Positions 45,917 through 59,873 are shown, counted from the first letter of the stretch. The stretch: DNA of 64,000 nt from Streptomyces sp. WM4235 (GCF_001279725.1 NZ_LGDE01000436.1:62001-126000); one strand, 5' to 3'. Notes: a model not told the origin generated them from the sequence alone. Program-made: numbers and translations.

Positions 45917-46225
45917 TCAGAGCTTGATCTCGATGTCAACGCCGGCCGGAAGGTCCAGGCGCATCAGCGAGTCAACGGTCTTGGGGGTCGGGTCGAGGAT
46001 GTCGATCAGGCGCTTGTGCGTGCGCATCTCGAAGTGCTCGCGCGAGTCCTTGTACTTGTGCGGCGACTTGATGACGCAGTACACGTTCTTCTCAGTGGGC
46101 AGCGGCACCGGGCCCGCGACCGACGCACCAGTGCGCGTCACCGTCTCGACGATCTTCTTCGCCGACGAATCGATGACCTCGTGGTCGTAGGCCTTGAGCC
46201 GGATGCGGATCTTCTGTCCCGCCAT
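45917..46225 (-). CDS. rpsJ: 30S ribosomal protein S10 (also NusE)
   Basis: A 102-residue protein of the 30S head that also binds NusB/NusG in transcription. [20 protein letters not shown] and [20 protein letters not shown] are diagnostic. ATG at 46225. First gene of the S10 cluster, with a 460-nt leader/promoter region upstream holding an element shared with rpsL. Confidence 0.99.
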   Translation of the reverse strand: MAGQKIRIRLKAYDHEVIDSSAKKIVETVTRTGASVAGPVPLPTEKNVYCVIKSPHKYKDSREHFEMRTHKRLIDILDPTPKTVDSLMRLDLPAGVDIEIKL

Positions 46226-46687
46226 GGCTACTCCGTAGTCCTGTCTGTTGTGGAAACGCTCTGGCTCCCGGGCGGCTGTGGATCTCTCCACTGCTTCCCT
46301 CCGACCCACGCGGTCGGGCGTGTCGCACACCCTCTACAGAAAATTCCCATACGGAAATTCCCTCGTCCAAGGGGGTGCGGTCCCAAGACCGCGCTTCGGG
46401 GGAGAAACACCCACCGGGTGCCTGGTCCGCACCGTGCTGACACTTCCCAGAAGATTCCCGTACGTCCGCCCCCATTGCTGCCCTGAGGGGCAGGTAAGGG
46501 CGACGAGTACTGTGGGACTCGCTTCCGGTCCTCCCGGCGGGAGGCGCGCAGCATCGGCACTCAACCGAGCAACTTGAGTAGTCTGCCATACAAGACACGT
46601 ACTGCGCCAATCGGGCGCAGAAGAATACCCCTCCGCGCAGACACGTCAAACCGTGCCGCGCGACGGGGGTCCGCGCCGGGCCCCTGG
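46226..46687 (-). promoter_or_regulatory. Leader and promoter region of the S10 operon
   Basis: No gene in 462 bp. It holds the shared hairpin element (46301-46325), a direct repeat of GRAAATTCCC (46339-46348 and 46353-46362) in an otherwise GC-rich setting, and a GC hairpin near 46430. I cannot assign a clear -35/-10 pair. Confidence 0.6.
46301..46325 (-). promoter_or_regulatory. rpsJ leader element shared with rpsL
   Basis: A 25-nt sequence that recurs, with one difference, in the rpsL leader (53847-53871). In the mRNA it contains CCGACC-GCGUG-GGUCGG, a 6-bp stem with 5-nt loop, and an alternative CACGC/GCGUG pairing. It lies 75 nt upstream of the rpsJ start codon. Confidence 0.7.
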
Positions 46688-47884
46688 TCAGGAGCGCGTG
46701 ACCGTCCCGCACTCCGACGGAAGCCGCGAGATGTCCTGACTTCGGTCGTATGGATCCGTGCGCGGCCCCGTGGGCTCCGCACCCGGCAGCGCCCGCGCGT
46801 CCGAGCGGAAGGTCGGGTGCAGGTAGCCGGTTCCGCTCCGGTCGCAGTCGTCGTTGCCGGCCGTCTCGGACCACGTGACGATCGTCAGCGTTCCCGGGGT
46901 CACCTCGATCACCCGCGGATCGGACACCGCCACCGTGAGTTCGCGGCGCACGATGGTGCGTGCCACCTCCTGCGAGCCGGGCGCGGCCCGCACCACCGGG
47001 TAGACGAAGGTGTAGTCGGTGTGCACCAGCACCTCACCCTGACGGGCACTGTCGAACCACATGCGCCCGCGCGTCTTGACGACCTCGCCGTGCGGGCGCA
47101 CCTCGGCCGGGTCGAAGCGGCTGAACAGCCAGAGCGGGTCCGCTTCCGCGGAGGGCTTGGCGAGCGCGCGTTCCAACACGCCCCGGCCGGACGGCTGGAG
47201 CGGGTCCAGCAGCTCCAGGGCCGCGCGCGGGTACCCGCCGCGGAGGGTGTTCGGATCCAGGTTGGCCGCCGTCAGCAACTGCCGGGTCCTGGCCAGCCCG
47301 TCCGCCACCTGCTCCCGGGACAGCCCGGCCAGGGCCTTCGCCTCGGGGGCATCGATACCGGCCGCGCCGTCGGCCCACTGAAGGGCCGGGGAGCCCCTGA
47401 ACGGCTCCCTCAGGGTCGCCTGGTCCGGGAGCGCCTCGGGGGGAGCCTCCGTGGGCCGCGCCGACTCGGCGGGCAGCGGCGCGGCCGCGGCCGCGCCGCG
47501 ACCGGCCTCCCCGGTCAGCCGGTCGATGAGCAGCTCCGGCCGTACGACGACCAGGGCCAGGGCGGCGATGAACACGATGCCCGCGGTCGCCTTGAGGCGC
47601 CGGTTGCCCGTCCGGCCCCCGTCCCGCCCCTGCCACGCGGGCCCGGTCCGCCACCCCTCCGGCTCGGCGGCCCGACGGGCCGCCCGGGCCCGGCGCCCCC
47701 GCCACCATCCCCGCTCCGCCGCGGCCCGCGCCTCGTCCTCCCGGCGCAGCCGCTCGGTGACCATCCGCGCCCGTGCGGACGGCTCGTGCGGAGCGGCCCC
47801 TCCCCCGGCCCCGGACTCCCGTACGAACCGCTCCCACGCCTCGTCGGAAACGCCCGGTCTGCCGGCGCCGTCGTTGCTGCCCAT
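46688..47884 (-). CDS. Membrane-anchored protein of unknown function
   Basis: A 398-residue protein. A cytoplasmic N-terminal region of about 97 residues rich in Arg/Glu/Ala is followed by one transmembrane helix (about 98-117, GIVFIAALALVVV) and an extracytoplasmic domain of about 275 residues with a helical part (QATLREPFRGSPALQWADG region) and a beta-rich end with two Cys (DDCDRSG and SECGTV). No named domain. Start ATG 47884 after GGGGGCGGGG. It lies upstream of rpsJ on the same strand but with a 460-nt gap. Confidence 0.8.
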   Translation of the reverse strand: MGSNDGAGRPGVSDEAWERFVRESGAGGGAAPHEPSARARMVTERLRREDEARAAAERGWWRGRRARAARRAAEPEGWRTGPAWQGRDGGRTGNRRLKATAGIVFIAALALVVVRPELLIDRLTGEAGRGAAAAAPLPAESARPTEAPPEALPDQATLREPFRGSPALQWADGAAGIDAPEAKALAGLSREQVADGLARTRQLLTAANLDPNTLRGGYPRAALELLDPLQPSGRGVLERALAKPSAEADPLWLFSRFDPAEVRPHGEVVKTRGRMWFDSARQGEVLVHTDYTFVYPVVRAAPGSQEVARTIVRRELTVAVSDPRVIEVTPGTLTIVTWSETAGNDDCDRSGTGYLHPTFRSDARALPGAEPTGPRTDPYDRSQDISRLPSECGTVTRS

Positions 47885-48262
47885 GTCCCCGCCCCCGTAA
47901 AGATCGAACGCATGCGCTGCGGATCCTCGCACACCCCGGACAGCTCGCTCCCACAGGGCCCGAAGGGGGTGCGAACGGTCCGTCCCGGCGTGCGGGTTCG
48001 GGGTTCCCGGAGGAGTCGGCGCCCCGTCCGGTCGCGCCCAACCCATGTGCCCGTAGGGGTGGTTGTCCGAGCCGCCGGCCGAACTCGGGCGCACGCCGCA
48101 CCGGGTCGCGAGGGCCACGACGCGGTGGAGCACGTCGCGGTGGGCCACGACGTTTGGTGTAAGTACTCCGGAAGCGAAAGAACCACGCCAGACCCCTCCA
48201 GCCTCCCGCGGGGTGCGTGTCGCTCACACGGGTGAACTACGCCAACCGGGCTGGCTCGCACG

Positions 48263-48297
48263 GGGGTTGTCGGGCATATGCTCGCCGCGACAACCCC
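48263..48297 (+). promoter_or_regulatory. Inverted repeat, candidate operator of the winged-helix gene
   Basis: GGGGTTGTCG (48263-48272) and CGACAACCCC (48288-48297): a perfect 10-bp inverted repeat with a 15-nt spacer holding a TATGCT -10-like hexamer. Could be the binding site of the adjacent regulator or a hairpin. Confidence 0.5.
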
Positions 48298-48308
48298 AGA
48301 CATGCGTC

Positions 48309-48367
48309 GGCCCCCGACGGGACTCGCAATCCCGGCGGGGGCCTACCAACAAGGAAGTAGCGCTTCC
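48309..48367 (+). promoter_or_regulatory. Structured leader of the winged-helix gene
   Basis: Hairpin A: arms 48309-48322 and 48330-48343, 14 bp with one mismatch and a 7-nt loop. Hairpin B: GGAAG-tagcg-CTTCC (48353-48367), which contains the only Shine-Dalgarno-like sequence, AAGGAAG, 12 nt before the ATG. Confidence 0.6.
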
Positions 48368-48369
48368 CG

Positions 48370-49281
48370 ATGGATAGCCAGAAGAGTACCGCCGTCGTGC
48401 GCGCCCCCGGGCGGAATCCGGGCGACACCCCTCGATCAGGTGTCATCCACGTCAACGTCCGCCACACCCGGCGCTTCACCGTGGTCGGCAACCACCTCGC
48501 GCAGCACCCCGAGATGTCGCTCGTCGCGATCGGCCTCGCGGTCCACATCCAGTCGCTGCCGACCGGCGCCCTGATCGGCATCCGGGACCTCGTCCCCCGC
48601 TTCCCCGAGAGCGAGTACCGCATCGCCGCCGCCCTGCGGGAGCTGGAGCTCCACGGGTACCTGGAGCGGACCCGCGTACGGCTCGCCGGCGGCCAGGTCG
48701 CCACCCGGACCGTGTCCTACAACCGCCCCGGTTGCCTGGCCGAGGCCACGGAACCCGAGACGGCGCCCCCGGCGCCCCCCGTGACACCCCCGACGCCGGC
48801 CCGGCCCTCCCCCGCCCCGGAGGCCCAGGACGCCCGGGAGCCCCGGGAGCCCCAGGACGCCCCACAGCGCCCCGCCCCGCCCCGGCCCGTGAACCCCGAC
48901 AACCCCTGGCGCCGCGACGCCGCCACGGCCATCCTGACCGATCTCCGCCGCGCCGACGCCCGGCTCCTGCTCGGCCGGCAGGACATCGAACGGCTCACCC
49001 CGGCCGTCGAGGCCTGGCTGGAGCGCGGGGCCCGACCGGCCGGCATCCTCGCGGTGCTCACCGCCAATCTGCCGCCGCAGCTGCGCAACCCCGCCGGGCT
49101 GATCGCCCACCGGCTCACCGCCCAACTGCCGCCCGCCCTGCCCGACGAAGGCCCCCGCGCGCCCGCCCACGTGCCGCCGGACCCCTTCCAGACCTGCGAG
49201 GACGACGCCTGCGGCCTCGCCTTCCGGTCACCGGTACCGGGGCTGTGCGGGGAGTGCCGGGCCGGCACGGCCGCCGCCTAG
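48370..49281 (+). CDS. Winged-helix DNA-binding protein with C-terminal zinc-ribbon-like motif
   Basis: A 303-residue protein. An N-terminal winged helix (about 30-120) contains MSLVAIGLAVHIQSLP, FPESEYRIAAALRELELHGY and a YLERTRVRLAGGQVATRTVSYN wing. A Pro/Ala-rich linker (about 128-175) leads to a helical domain (about 180-260). The C-terminus has two Cys pairs (CEDDAC and CGEC) spaced like a zinc ribbon. It looks like one of the streptomycete helix-turn-helix proteins with long Pro-rich linkers; targets unknown. Convergent with tuf, sharing a terminator. Confidence 0.85.
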   Translation: MDSQKSTAVVRAPGRNPGDTPRSGVIHVNVRHTRRFTVVGNHLAQHPEMSLVAIGLAVHIQSLPTGALIGIRDLVPRFPESEYRIAAALRELELHGYLERTRVRLAGGQVATRTVSYNRPGCLAEATEPETAPPAPPVTPPTPARPSPAPEAQDAREPREPQDAPQRPAPPRPVNPDNPWRRDAATAILTDLRRADARLLLGRQDIERLTPAVEAWLERGARPAGILAVLTANLPPQLRNPAGLIAHRLTAQLPPALPDEGPRAPAHVPPDPFQTCEDDACGLAFRSPVPGLCGECRAGTAAA

Positions 49282-49350
49282 ACCACCCCTCCCCCTGAGG
49301 ACAACCCCTCCCCTTCGCCCCGGGCACGACTTCGCCCCGGATACGACGAA

Positions 49351-49390
49351 GGGCCCCCTCCCCGACGCCGAAGCGTCGGGGAGGGGGCCC
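49351..49390. terminator. Bidirectional terminator between tuf and the winged-helix gene
   Basis: A perfect 18-bp stem (49351-49368 with 49373-49390) and a 4-nt loop between two convergent genes. The GC-rich arms end in GGGCCC. It should terminate the str operon on the minus strand. Confidence 0.92.
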
Positions 49391-49442
49391 CTCTGTCAAA
49401 CGTGGTGCCCGCTCTCGCGAGCCACCAGGTCAGACCGCGAAA

Positions 49443-50636
<1,194 letters not shown>

Positions 50637-50714
50637 GGGGGTCCTCCTGGAGAGTGGTTCTGTACGCCTTACAGATCGGCGCCAGGTGATCTTTGCTGGA
50701 TAGCCGGTTCCCCC

Positions 50715-50745
50715 GGGGCAGCGGGAGGTTTGCTCCTGTTGCCCC
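50715..50745. other. Hairpin between fusA and tuf
   Basis: GGGGCAGCGGGAG and CTCCTGTTGCCCC form a 13-bp stem (two positions are wobble on one strand) in the 150-nt gap. It could be a partial terminator or processing site before tuf. Confidence 0.45.
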
Positions 50746-50786
50746 AGAGGCTCCGGTGACAAGCCTAAAGCGTGTACTCGGAAGAG

Positions 50787-52913
50787 TTACTCGCCCTTGG
50801 CCTTCGCGATGATCTCCTCAGCGACGTTCCGGGGAACCTCGGCGTAGGAGTCGAACTGCATCGAGTAGCTGGCGCGACCCGAGGTCTTGCTGCGGAGGTC
50901 TCCGACGTAGCCGAACATCTCCGAAAGCGGCACGAGGCCCTTCACGATGCGAGCACCGTGACGCTCCTCCATGGCCTGAATCTGGCCACGGCGAGAGTTG
51001 ATGTCGCCGATGACCTCACCCATGTAGTCCTCGGGCGTGGTGACCTCAACGGCCATCATCGGCTCAAGGAGCACGGGAGAAGCCTTGCGCGCGGCCTCCT
51101 TGAAGGCCTGCGAACCGGCGATCTTGAACGCGAGTTCGGAGGAGTCGACCTCGTGGTAGCCACCGTCGAGAAGAATGACGCGGACGCCGGTCATCTCGTA
51201 GCCGGCGAGGATGCCGAACTTCATGGCTTCCTGCGCACCGGCATCCACGGAGGGGATGTACTCACGCGGGATACGGCCACCGGTGACCTTGTTCACGAAC
51301 TCGTAGGTCGCCTCGCCACCCTCGATGGGCTCGATCGCGATCTGCACCTTGGCGAACTGACCGGTACCACCGGTCTGCTTCTTGTGGGTGTAGTCGTGAC
51401 GCTCGACGGTCTTGCGGATCGTCTCGCGGTAGGCCACCTGCGGCTTGCCGACGTTCGCCTCGACCTTGAACTCGCGACGCATGCGGTCGACGAGGATGTC
51501 GAGGTGAAGCTCGCCCATACCACCGATGATGGTCTGGCCGGTCTCCTCGTCCGAGTGAACCTGGAAGGAGGGGTCCTCCTCCGCGAGACGCTGGATGGCA
51601 ACACCCAGCTTCTCCTGGTCACCCTTGGACTTGGGCTCGATGGCGACCTGAATGACCGGGGCCGGGAAGTCCATGGACTCCAGGATGACCGGGTTCTTGT
51701 CGTCACACAGCGTCTCACCGGTGGTGGTCTGCTTCAGGCCCATGACGGCGACGATGTCGCCGGCGCCCACCGAGTCGATCTCCTCACGCTTGTTCGCGTG
51801 CATGCGGTAGATCTTGCCGATGCGCTCCTTCTTGCCCTTGACGGAGTTCAGCACCGCGGTGCCGGCCTCCAGGCGACCGGAGTAGATCCGGACGAAGGTG
51901 AGCTTGCCGAGGTGCGGGTCGCTCGCGATCTTGAACGCGAGGGCCGACAGCGGCTCGGACTCGGACGGCTTGCGCTTGACCACGACCTCCGGGTCCTTGA
52001 CGTCGTGGCCTTCGATGGCCTCGACGTCCAGGGGGGAGGGCAGGTAGCGCACGACGGCGTCGAGCAGGGGCTGAACGCCCTTGTTCTTGAACGCGGTGCC
52101 GCAGAAAACGGGGGTGACGGTGGTGTCGCCGCCCTTGCCGGACGCGATGGTGATACGACGAACAGCGGCGTAGAGCTGCTCCTCGGTGGGCTCGACGCCC
52201 TCCAGGAACAGTTCCATGAGCTCTTCGTCGTTCTCCGCGACGGCCTCGACGAGCTTGCCGCGCCATTCCTCGGCGAGCTCGGTGTGCGAGGCGGGGATGT
52301 CGACGACGTCGTACATCTCGCCCTTGGAGGCTTCGGCGGACCAGACGAGGGCCTTCATGCGAACCAGGTCGACAACGCCCTGGAAGTCCATCTCGGCGCC
52401 GATCGGGAGCTGCATGACGATCGGGGTCGCGCCGAGGCGGTCCGTGATCATGTCAACGCAGCGGAAGAACTCGGCGCCGGTACGGTCCAGCTTGTTCACG
52501 AAGCAGATGCGCGGCACGCCGTAACGGTCGGCCTGACGCCACACCGTCTCGGACTGCGGCTCGACACCGGCGACACCGTCGAAGACGGTGACGGCGCCGT
52601 CGAGGACGCGGAGCGAACGCTCCACCTCGACGGTGAAGTCGACGTGGCCCGGGGTGTCGATGATGTTGATGGTGTGGTCAACGTCTTCGAGGGGCCAGTG
52701 GCAGGTCGTCGCGGCAGACGTGATGGTGATACCACGCTCCTGCTCCTGCTCCATCCAGTCCATCGTGGCAGCGCCGTCGTGGACCTCACCGATCTTGTAA
52801 GACACACCGGTGTAGAACAGGATGCGCTCGGTGGTGGTCGTCTTGCCCGCGTCGATGTGGGCCATGATCCCGATGTTGCGGACCTTGGCCAGGTCAAGCG
52901 AAGTGGTAGCCAT
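50787..52913 (-). CDS. fusA: Elongation factor G
   Basis: A 708-residue translocase GTPase. G1 [14 protein letters not shown]3 DTPGHVDF, G4 [10 protein letters not shown], with domain [20 protein letters not shown] near the C-terminus. ATG start. Between rpsG and tuf in the str operon. Confidence 0.99.
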   Translation of the reverse strand: MATTSLDLAKVRNIGIMAHIDAGKTTTTERILFYTGVSYKIGEVHDGAATMDWMEQEQERGITITSAATTCHWPLEDVDHTINIIDTPGHVDFTVEVERSLRVLDGAVTVFDGVAGVEPQSETVWRQADRYGVPRICFVNKLDRTGAEFFRCVDMITDRLGATPIVMQLPIGAEMDFQGVVDLVRMKALVWSAEASKGEMYDVVDIPASHTELAEEWRGKLVEAVAENDEELMELFLEGVEPTEEQLYAAVRRITIASGKGGDTTVTPVFCGTAFKNKGVQPLLDAVVRYLPSPLDVEAIEGHDVKDPEVVVKRKPSESEPLSALAFKIASDPHLGKLTFVRIYSGRLEAGTAVLNSVKGKKERIGKIYRMHANKREEIDSVGAGDIVAVMGLKQTTTGETLCDDKNPVILESMDFPAPVIQVAIEPKSKGDQEKLGVAIQRLAEEDPSFQVHSDEETGQTIIGGMGELHLDILVDRMRREFKVEANVGKPQVAYRETIRKTVERHDYTHKKQTGGTGQFAKVQIAIEPIEGGEATYEFVNKVTGGRIPREYIPSVDAGAQEAMKFGILAGYEMTGVRVILLDGGYHEVDSSELAFKIAGSQAFKEAARKASPVLLEPMMAVEVTTPEDYMGEVIGDINSRRGQIQAMEERHGARIVKGLVPLSEMFGYVGDLRSKTSGRASYSMQFDSYAEVPRNVAEEIIAKAKGE

Positions 52914-52952
52914 AAGGCTTCGGTCTTCTCTCGGTCTCGATGTGGGGTGGGA

Positions 52953-53423
52953 CTACCAGCGGTAGTGCGCGAAGGCCTTGTTGGACTCGGCCATCTTGTG
53001 CGTGTCCTCGCGCTTCTTGACGGCAGCGCCAAGACCGTTGGAGGCGTCGAGCAGCTCGTTCATGAGGCGCTCGGTCATGGTCTTCTCACGACGGGCGCGG
53101 GAGTAACCCACGACCCAGCGCAGCGCGAGGGTGGCGGCGCGACCGGGCTTGACCTCGATCGGCACCTGGTAGGTGGCTCCACCGACACGGCGGGACTTGA
53201 CCTCGAGCGACGGCTTGACGTTCTCCAGCGCGCGCTTCAGCGTGATGACCGGGTCAGCGCCGGTCTTCTCGCGGAGGCCTTCCATGGCGCCGTAAACGAT
53301 GCGCTCGGCGGTGGAGCGCTTGCCGTTCAGGAGGATCTTGTTGATGAGCGACGTCACCAGAGGAGATGCGTAGACCGGGTCGATGATGACCGGGCGCTTC
53401 GGGGCGGGGCCCTTACGAGGCAT
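52953..53423 (-). CDS. rpsG: 30S ribosomal protein S7
   Basis: A 156-residue S7 nucleating the 30S head. [20 protein letters not shown] and the [15 protein letters not shown] hairpin are diagnostic. Starts 2 nt after rpsL. Confidence 0.99.
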   Translation of the reverse strand: MPRKGPAPKRPVIIDPVYASPLVTSLINKILLNGKRSTAERIVYGAMEGLREKTGADPVITLKRALENVKPSLEVKSRRVGGATYQVPIEVKPGRAATLALRWVVGYSRARREKTMTERLMNELLDASNGLGAAVKKREDTHKMAESNKAFAHYRW

Positions 53424-53425
53424 TC

Positions 53426-53797
53426 TTACTTCTCCTTCTTGGCGCCGTAGCGGCTGCGGGCCTGCTTGCGGTTCTTGACAGCCTGGGTGTCAAGCGCACC
53501 GCGGATGATCTTGTAACGAACACCCGGCAGGTCCTTCACACGGCCACCACGCACGAGCACGATCGAGTGCTCCTGCAGGTTGTGTCCCTCACCCGGAATG
53601 TAGGCCGTGACCTCGATGCCGGAGGTCAGACGCACACGCGCGACCTTACGGAGCGCCGAGTTCGGCTTCTTCGGGGTGGTCGTGAACACTCGCGTGCAGA
53701 CGCCGCGACGCTGGGGCGAAGCCTCAAGCGCGGGGGTCTTTGTCTTCTCGACCTTGTCCTGCCGGCCCTTCCGGACCAGCTGCTGGATCGTAGGCAC
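53426..53797 (-). CDS. rpsL: 30S ribosomal protein S12
   Basis: A 123-residue S12 of the decoding centre. [21 protein letters not shown]43 in [13 protein letters not shown] and K88 in [10 protein letters not shown] are lysine, the wild-type, streptomycin-sensitive state. GTG at 53797. First gene of the str operon, with a good promoter about 190 nt upstream. Confidence 0.99.
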   Translation of the reverse strand: MPTIQQLVRKGRQDKVEKTKTPALEASPQRRGVCTRVFTTTPKKPNSALRKVARVRLTSGIEVTAYIPGEGHNLQEHSIVLVRGGRVKDLPGVRYKIIRGALDTQAVKNRKQARSRYGAKKEK

Positions 53798-53846
53798 TAC
53801 TTCTCCGGTTTCTGTGTGCCGTGTAGTGAAACTAACCTGGAACTCG

Positions 53847-53871
53847 CCGACCCACGCGGTCGGGTGTGTCG
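53847..53871 (-). promoter_or_regulatory. rpsL leader element shared with rpsJ
   Basis: Same as the rpsJ element at 46301-46325 except one C-to-T change, 49 nt upstream of the rpsL start. It retains the CCGACC-GCGUG-GGUCGG hairpin in the mRNA. Confidence 0.7.
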
Positions 53872-53986
53872 GATCCGGCGGACCTCCGTGCAAGCACGGA
53901 AACGCTTGGATCGCGGTGGCTGATTCGTCCCTCGTGCGGTTGATGGACACGCACGGGAACCAGACACACCCCAGGCACAAGGTATG

Positions 53987-54015
53987 AGCGTACCTACCTC
54001 ACTCACTCCGGTCAA
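53987..54015 (-). promoter_or_regulatory. rpsL (str operon) promoter
   Basis: Minus strand TTGACC (54010-54015), 17-nt spacer, TACGCT (53987-53992): a strong vegetative-type promoter. It predicts an untranslated leader of about 180 nt containing the shared element. Confidence 0.75.
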
Positions 54016-54218
54016 AACAAATGCTCCCGGGCACCTTCGTCGCAGGCCCGCGACCTCCCGACCTGCGGACCCCCACGCGGCGCGCCGAGGAGGTGGGAGC
54101 GACAGGGGACGTGAAGTCTAGACTTCTACCCGATCATCCCCGGTCCCGGACGCCGTTCTCGCCCCCTGTGGCACGGCGCGCGGCCGCCGCGGAACGGCCC
54201 CGTCGCGAAAGATCCCGA

Positions 54219-55700
54219 ATGCCGCTCGATTCCATACGAGAACGCCTGCGTCCGCTCGTGGCGTACGCCGCAGTCGTCATCGCCCTCGCCGCCTCGGCCC
54301 TGCTGGCCGTCGGCGCCTTCCTGGGCCTCTACGTCCGCCCCACCTCGGATGACTGGTGCGCCGCCTGGAAGGCCCGCGACATGGGCGTCTTCGGGATCAC
54401 CGCCGACTTCTACAACACGCAGAACGGTCGGCTCACCAACGCCTTCATGAGCGGGATCGTCTACTCCGACGGAATCCTCGGCACGAAGGTCCTGCCCACC
54501 CTCATCATCCTGACGATGGGCGCCGGCCTGGTGATGCTGGCCCGCGTCGGCCTGCGCGCGTTCGGCTGGCAGGTGCCGATCGCGGTGCTGATCGCGGCGT
54601 CCGTCGTGGTGACCGCCCTCTTCTCCTTCGCGGGCACGCGCAACTACCAGGCCCTGCTGTGGGCCCCCGCCACGATCTCGCACACGGTCCCCGCCATCAT
54701 CGGCATCTGGGCCGTGCTGATCGCCGTCTGGGCCGGCCGTTCGGGCCGCGTCTGGCCGCGCCGCCTCGCCCTGGCCGCCGCCGTCGTGATCGGCTTCGGC
54801 ATCGGCACCCTGAGCGAGCCCTTCACCATCGTGGGCGGGCTGTTCATGGGCGTGGCCATGCTGCTGAGCATCCCGAAGGTGGGGCTCGCCCGTACCTGGT
54901 GGTCGTTCACCTGGCTCGCCACGTACTGCGTCAGCAGCCTCGTCGGACTGGCCGTGCTGTACACCTCCCCCGGCGCGAAGTGGCGCCGCTCGGTCCAGCC
55001 GCCCTCCGACTCGATGCTCTCCGGGAAGGCCCTGCGCAAGTCCTTCGAGGACTGGGGCAACATCTGGGACGCCATCGGCGGCCAGTGGGCCTACCTCGGC
55101 GCCGTCGCCGCGGGCCTCCTGATCGGTCTGGCCGTCGCGTACCTCTCCCCCACCGGCGCCGAGCGCGTCACCGCGATCCCGGGCCGCCTGAAGGTGCTGC
55201 TGATCGTCCTGCCGGTGCCGGTCCTGATGCTCGCCTCGTTCGTGGTGGCCATGGCCCTGAACAACGGCTACGGCCCCACCGGCTGGACCTACGCCCGGAC
55301 CTGGAACAGTTTCATGGTCCCGTTCCTGATGACCCTGTGCCTGTACGGGATCCTGGCCGGCCGCGCCATCGGCGTCCGGCTCGCCTCCGTCGACCGCGGC
55401 AGCCTGCTCCCGGGCGCCCTCGTCGTGGTCCTCGCCGCCGGGTTCACCGTCGCCTCCGTGGGCGCGCTCGTGCCCGCCGTACAGGAGATGACCAAGGACA
55501 CCGTCTACCGCTCCCTGGTGTGGGACAAGCAGGACGCCCGGATCCGCAAGGAGGTCTCCCGCGGTGCGACGGACGTGATGTACAAGCCGTCCTACATCGG
55601 GAAGCTCGCCGAGCCGTACTTCACCAAGAACAAGGACAAGGACTGGGTCGCCCAGTGCGTGTCCAAGTACTACGGCGTCGAGGACATCCACAAGCCCTGA
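54219..55700 (+). CDS. DUF6056-family polytopic membrane protein
   Basis: A 493-residue protein with about ten to eleven transmembrane helices. After helix 1 (about 12-38) comes TSDDWCAAW (Asp44, Asp45), an acidic loop in the position where GT-C glycosyltransferases carry their catalytic or metal Asp. The final soluble segment (about 425-493) is charged. The pattern matches DUF6056 proteins, related to lipid-linked-sugar transferases (inference). ATG at 54219; no good Shine-Dalgarno sequence. Divergent from rpsL and convergent with rpoC. Confidence 0.82.
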   Translation: MPLDSIRERLRPLVAYAAVVIALAASALLAVGAFLGLYVRPTSDDWCAAWKARDMGVFGITADFYNTQNGRLTNAFMSGIVYSDGILGTKVLPTLIILTMGAGLVMLARVGLRAFGWQVPIAVLIAASVVVTALFSFAGTRNYQALLWAPATISHTVPAIIGIWAVLIAVWAGRSGRVWPRRLALAAAVVIGFGIGTLSEPFTIVGGLFMGVAMLLSIPKVGLARTWWSFTWLATYCVSSLVGLAVLYTSPGAKWRRSVQPPSDSMLSGKALRKSFEDWGNIWDAIGGQWAYLGAVAAGLLIGLAVAYLSPTGAERVTAIPGRLKVLLIVLPVPVLMLASFVVAMALNNGYGPTGWTYARTWNSFMVPFLMTLCLYGILAGRAIGVRLASVDRGSLLPGALVVVLAAGFTVASVGALVPAVQEMTKDTVYRSLVWDKQDARIRKEVSRGATDVMYKPSYIGKLAEPYFTKNKDKDWVAQCVSKYYGVEDIHKP

Positions 55701-55826
55701 CACCCGGCCGAGGCTCTGGCCCCGCGGCCGCCACCCGGCGCCTCTCCCGGACTCCCGGGGGGGCGCCGGCGTCGTACGGCCCCCCGTGCGGCCCCCCGGA
55801 CGGGAAGGCCTCCCCCTGACACGAAG

Positions 55827-55864
55827 AAGCCCCCCGCCGCTCCTCTCGGAGCGACGGGGGGCTT
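55827..55864. terminator. Bidirectional terminator between rpoC and the DUF6056 gene
   Basis: AAGCCCCCCGCCGCTCC (55827-55843) and GGAGCGACGGGGGGCTT (55848-55864), a 17-bp stem with one mismatch, between convergent genes. It follows rpoC by 12 nt and has T-richer flanks on both sides. Confidence 0.9.
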
Positions 55865-55876
55865 TCTCGGTGACCC

Positions 55877-59776
<3,900 letters not shown>

Positions 59777-59836
59777 TGTGCGTCAATCCCTCTTTCGGGG
59801 TCGAGTCTCAATCATGGTCTGAACGGTCCCGGGGAT

Positions 59837-59866
59837 GACGGGGGGCTCTTGAGCGAGCCCCCCGTC
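59837..59866 (-). other. Perfect hairpin between rpoB and rpoC
   Basis: GACGGGGGGCTC (59837-59848) and GAGCCCCCCGTC (59855-59866), a 12-bp stem with a 6-nt loop, starting 7 nt after the rpoB stop. No T-run; likely an intercistronic processing or stability element. Confidence 0.7.
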
Positions 59867-59873
59867 AGGCCCG

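Larger units (their letters stand above)
47885..48369. other. Divergent region between the membrane-anchored protein and the winged-helix gene
   Basis: No gene found in 485 bp. The right third contains a 10-bp inverted repeat (48263-48297), a 14-bp hairpin (48309-48343) and a small hairpin over the ribosome-binding site (48353-48367). The left part shows nothing I can assign. Confidence 0.6.
53798..54218. other. Divergent region between rpsL and the DUF6056 gene
   Basis: No gene in 421 bp. It contains the rpsL promoter (53987-54015), the leader element shared with rpsJ (53847-53871), and the unassigned start region of the DUF6056 gene. I see no clear promoter for the plus-strand gene. Confidence 0.6.

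Noticed and set aside
46688..48148. Longer version (486 residues) of the membrane-anchored protein
   Set aside because: The first 88 codons lack coding character; the ATG at 47884 follows a purine-rich site and starts the recognisable cytoplasmic region.
54021..54218. Upstream extension of the DUF6056 protein
   Set aside because: It overlaps the rpsL promoter and is Arg/Pro-rich; the ATG at 54219 gives a normal first transmembrane helix.
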